Below, in pieces: positions 63,370-64,000 of a DNA stretch of 64,000 nucleotides. Source of the DNA: Pseudomonas fildesensis. Its GTDB lineage: Bacteria; Pseudomonadota; Gammaproteobacteria; Pseudomonadales; Pseudomonadaceae. Position numbers and translations under genes: made by a program. Where the stretch lies: assembly GCF_001050345.1 (NCBI RefSeq), contig NZ_LFMW01000012.1:434001-498000 (forward strand), in the 5' to 3' direction. Every line of letters begins with the position of its first letter. Positions within the stretch are counted from its first letter, which is position 1. The notes below the pieces were generated by a model, which ran no database searches, was not told the DNA's origin, and was given only the letters and a program-made list of their open reading frames with translations.

Positions 63370-63840
63370 TTAGATACTGAACAGCATCTGCATGTGTACT
63401 TCGTTGTTATTGACATCAACAAAGTAAACGTCGAGTGCGCCATTGACACTATTGTCATTTGGATCATGAAAGAATTCGACAGTACCCCGTTGTGCTTCAT
63501 AAGCCGGGACGGGGTTTTCATCGATGGTCATGAGAATGACGGAAAACCGAGCAGCTTCCTGGTCGACGGATTGCGGACAACTATGGGTGGGCCGGCGGAC
63601 TTCAGGGTTGTCTGGTAGAGAATAGCGACCGGATTGCAGGGTCGATGAGTACTTGAAGATCACCACCTGCTTTGATGTTTCCGAGGGTGGAATCTTCATG
63701 GTGCCTTGAGCTAGCCAGAAGTTGTTTTTGAGATTGTTTTCCAGAAAGTCTGCCTTGAAATCCGCGCTTCCGATCTTGCCTTGAAAAAACTGCGTTTCAG
63801 TTTTCCGGATGGGAGCTTTTCGAGCGGTTGCAGTGGCCAT
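63370..63840 (-). CDS. Unknown 156-aa protein
   Basis: A 156-residue protein starting MATATARKAPIRKTETQFFQ, with AGGAG well spaced before the ATG at 63840. It is beta-rich with no signal peptide or known motif; ESTs such as FWLAQGTMKIPPSETSKQVV and VNGALDVYFVDVNNNEVHMQM suggest a compact domain. The same frame is open upstream without a stop to the window edge, so it may instead be the end of a longer protein. Confidence 0.65.
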   Translation of the reverse strand: MATATARKAPIRKTETQFFQGKIGSADFKADFLENNLKNNFWLAQGTMKIPPSETSKQVVIFKYSSTLQSGRYSLPDNPEVRRPTHSCPQSVDQEAARFSVILMTIDENPVPAYEAQRGTVEFFHDPNDNSVNGALDVYFVDVNNNEVHMQMLFSI

Positions 63841-64000
63841 GATGCGATTCTCCTGCGATGGTGGTCGTGAAGTGATGTGAGTGTTTGCTCGACCTGACGG
63901 GGTCAGAGAGAGATTGTCGACTTCTAGAAACGTCGTACCTTCCACTTGTAGAGTGAATTCGGTAACGCCTGCAGGAACTGTCAGGGAAAACGGATAGGTA
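63841..64000 (-). other. Open frame continuing past the window edge
   Basis: In frame with the downstream 156-residue protein, the minus strand reads through about 53 codons to the edge without a stop, including FSLTVPAGVTEFTLQVEG and TTFLEVDNLSLTPSGR. This looks like the beta-sandwich end of a real protein. Either one gene spans the edge and includes the downstream domain, or a separate upstream gene overlaps it. Confidence 0.4.

Overview
The window is a GC-rich, tightly packed chromosomal segment of a Pseudomonas of the fluorescens group. The evidence is a kgu/ptxS 2-ketogluconate cluster, a complete fap functional-amyloid operon, fluorescens-type REP/REPIN palindromes between genes, aerobic-type cobalamin genes and a DUF6543 toxin-like protein. 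No rRNA, tRNA, insertion sequence, prophage or CRISPR array is visible. These assignments rest on reading motifs and family resemblance; no database search was run.

Region by region. 0.1-9.6 kb: cobalt uptake and cobalamin synthesis. Two back-to-back cobalamin riboswitches face outwards, one to cbtB-cbtA-cobE-cobM (minus) and one to cobW-cobN-chlI-VWA (plus). The chlI/VWA junction carries an A AAA AAG slippery heptamer followed by a stem-loop, which would produce a ChlD-like fusion by -1 frameshifting. 9.7-20.5 kb: housekeeping genes (DUF1853, nadK, metallophosphoesterase, rhomboid protease, yeaC-like, DUF2797, pepN, a YafY/WYL regulator, an NTF2-like protein, a ZapE-like ATPase, a GNAT). 20.6-25.7 kb: a small secreted protein, a Fur-box-preceded TonB siderophore receptor, the phosphoethanolamine transferase CptA and a 57-residue coiled-coil protein. 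25.9-29.6 kb: gnd-zwf-HAD phosphatase operon and a small conserved protein.

29.9-36.2 kb: an enhancer-binding protein with a VpsR-like N-terminus sits next to fapABCDEF. A good -24/-12 (sigma-54) promoter lies just upstream of fapA and a terminator hairpin follows fapC. Together these suggest sigma-54-controlled amyloid export with more fibre subunit than export machinery. 36.5-42.8 kb: a fecR-type gene without its usual sigma-factor partner, and a 1,724-residue DUF6543-type toxin-like protein with a C-terminal HEITH...TEDLAY zinc-protease signature. 42.9-51.1 kb: an Ldh-family imine reductase, a DUF883 protein, a LysR regulator divergent from a nitrilase, a GNAT, a LEA-like lipoprotein, an NCS2 purine/pyrimidine permease and a chemoreceptor.

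51.3-56.5 kb: ptxS and kguE-kguK-kguT-kguD for 2-ketogluconate catabolism, with perfect PtxS palindromes in front of kguE and ptxS. 56.7-64 kb: an accessory region of less GC-rich base and codon use, with two large related beta-repeat proteins of unknown function, a pertactin-like autotransporter and, on the other strand, an unknown protein whose reading frame stays open to the window edge.
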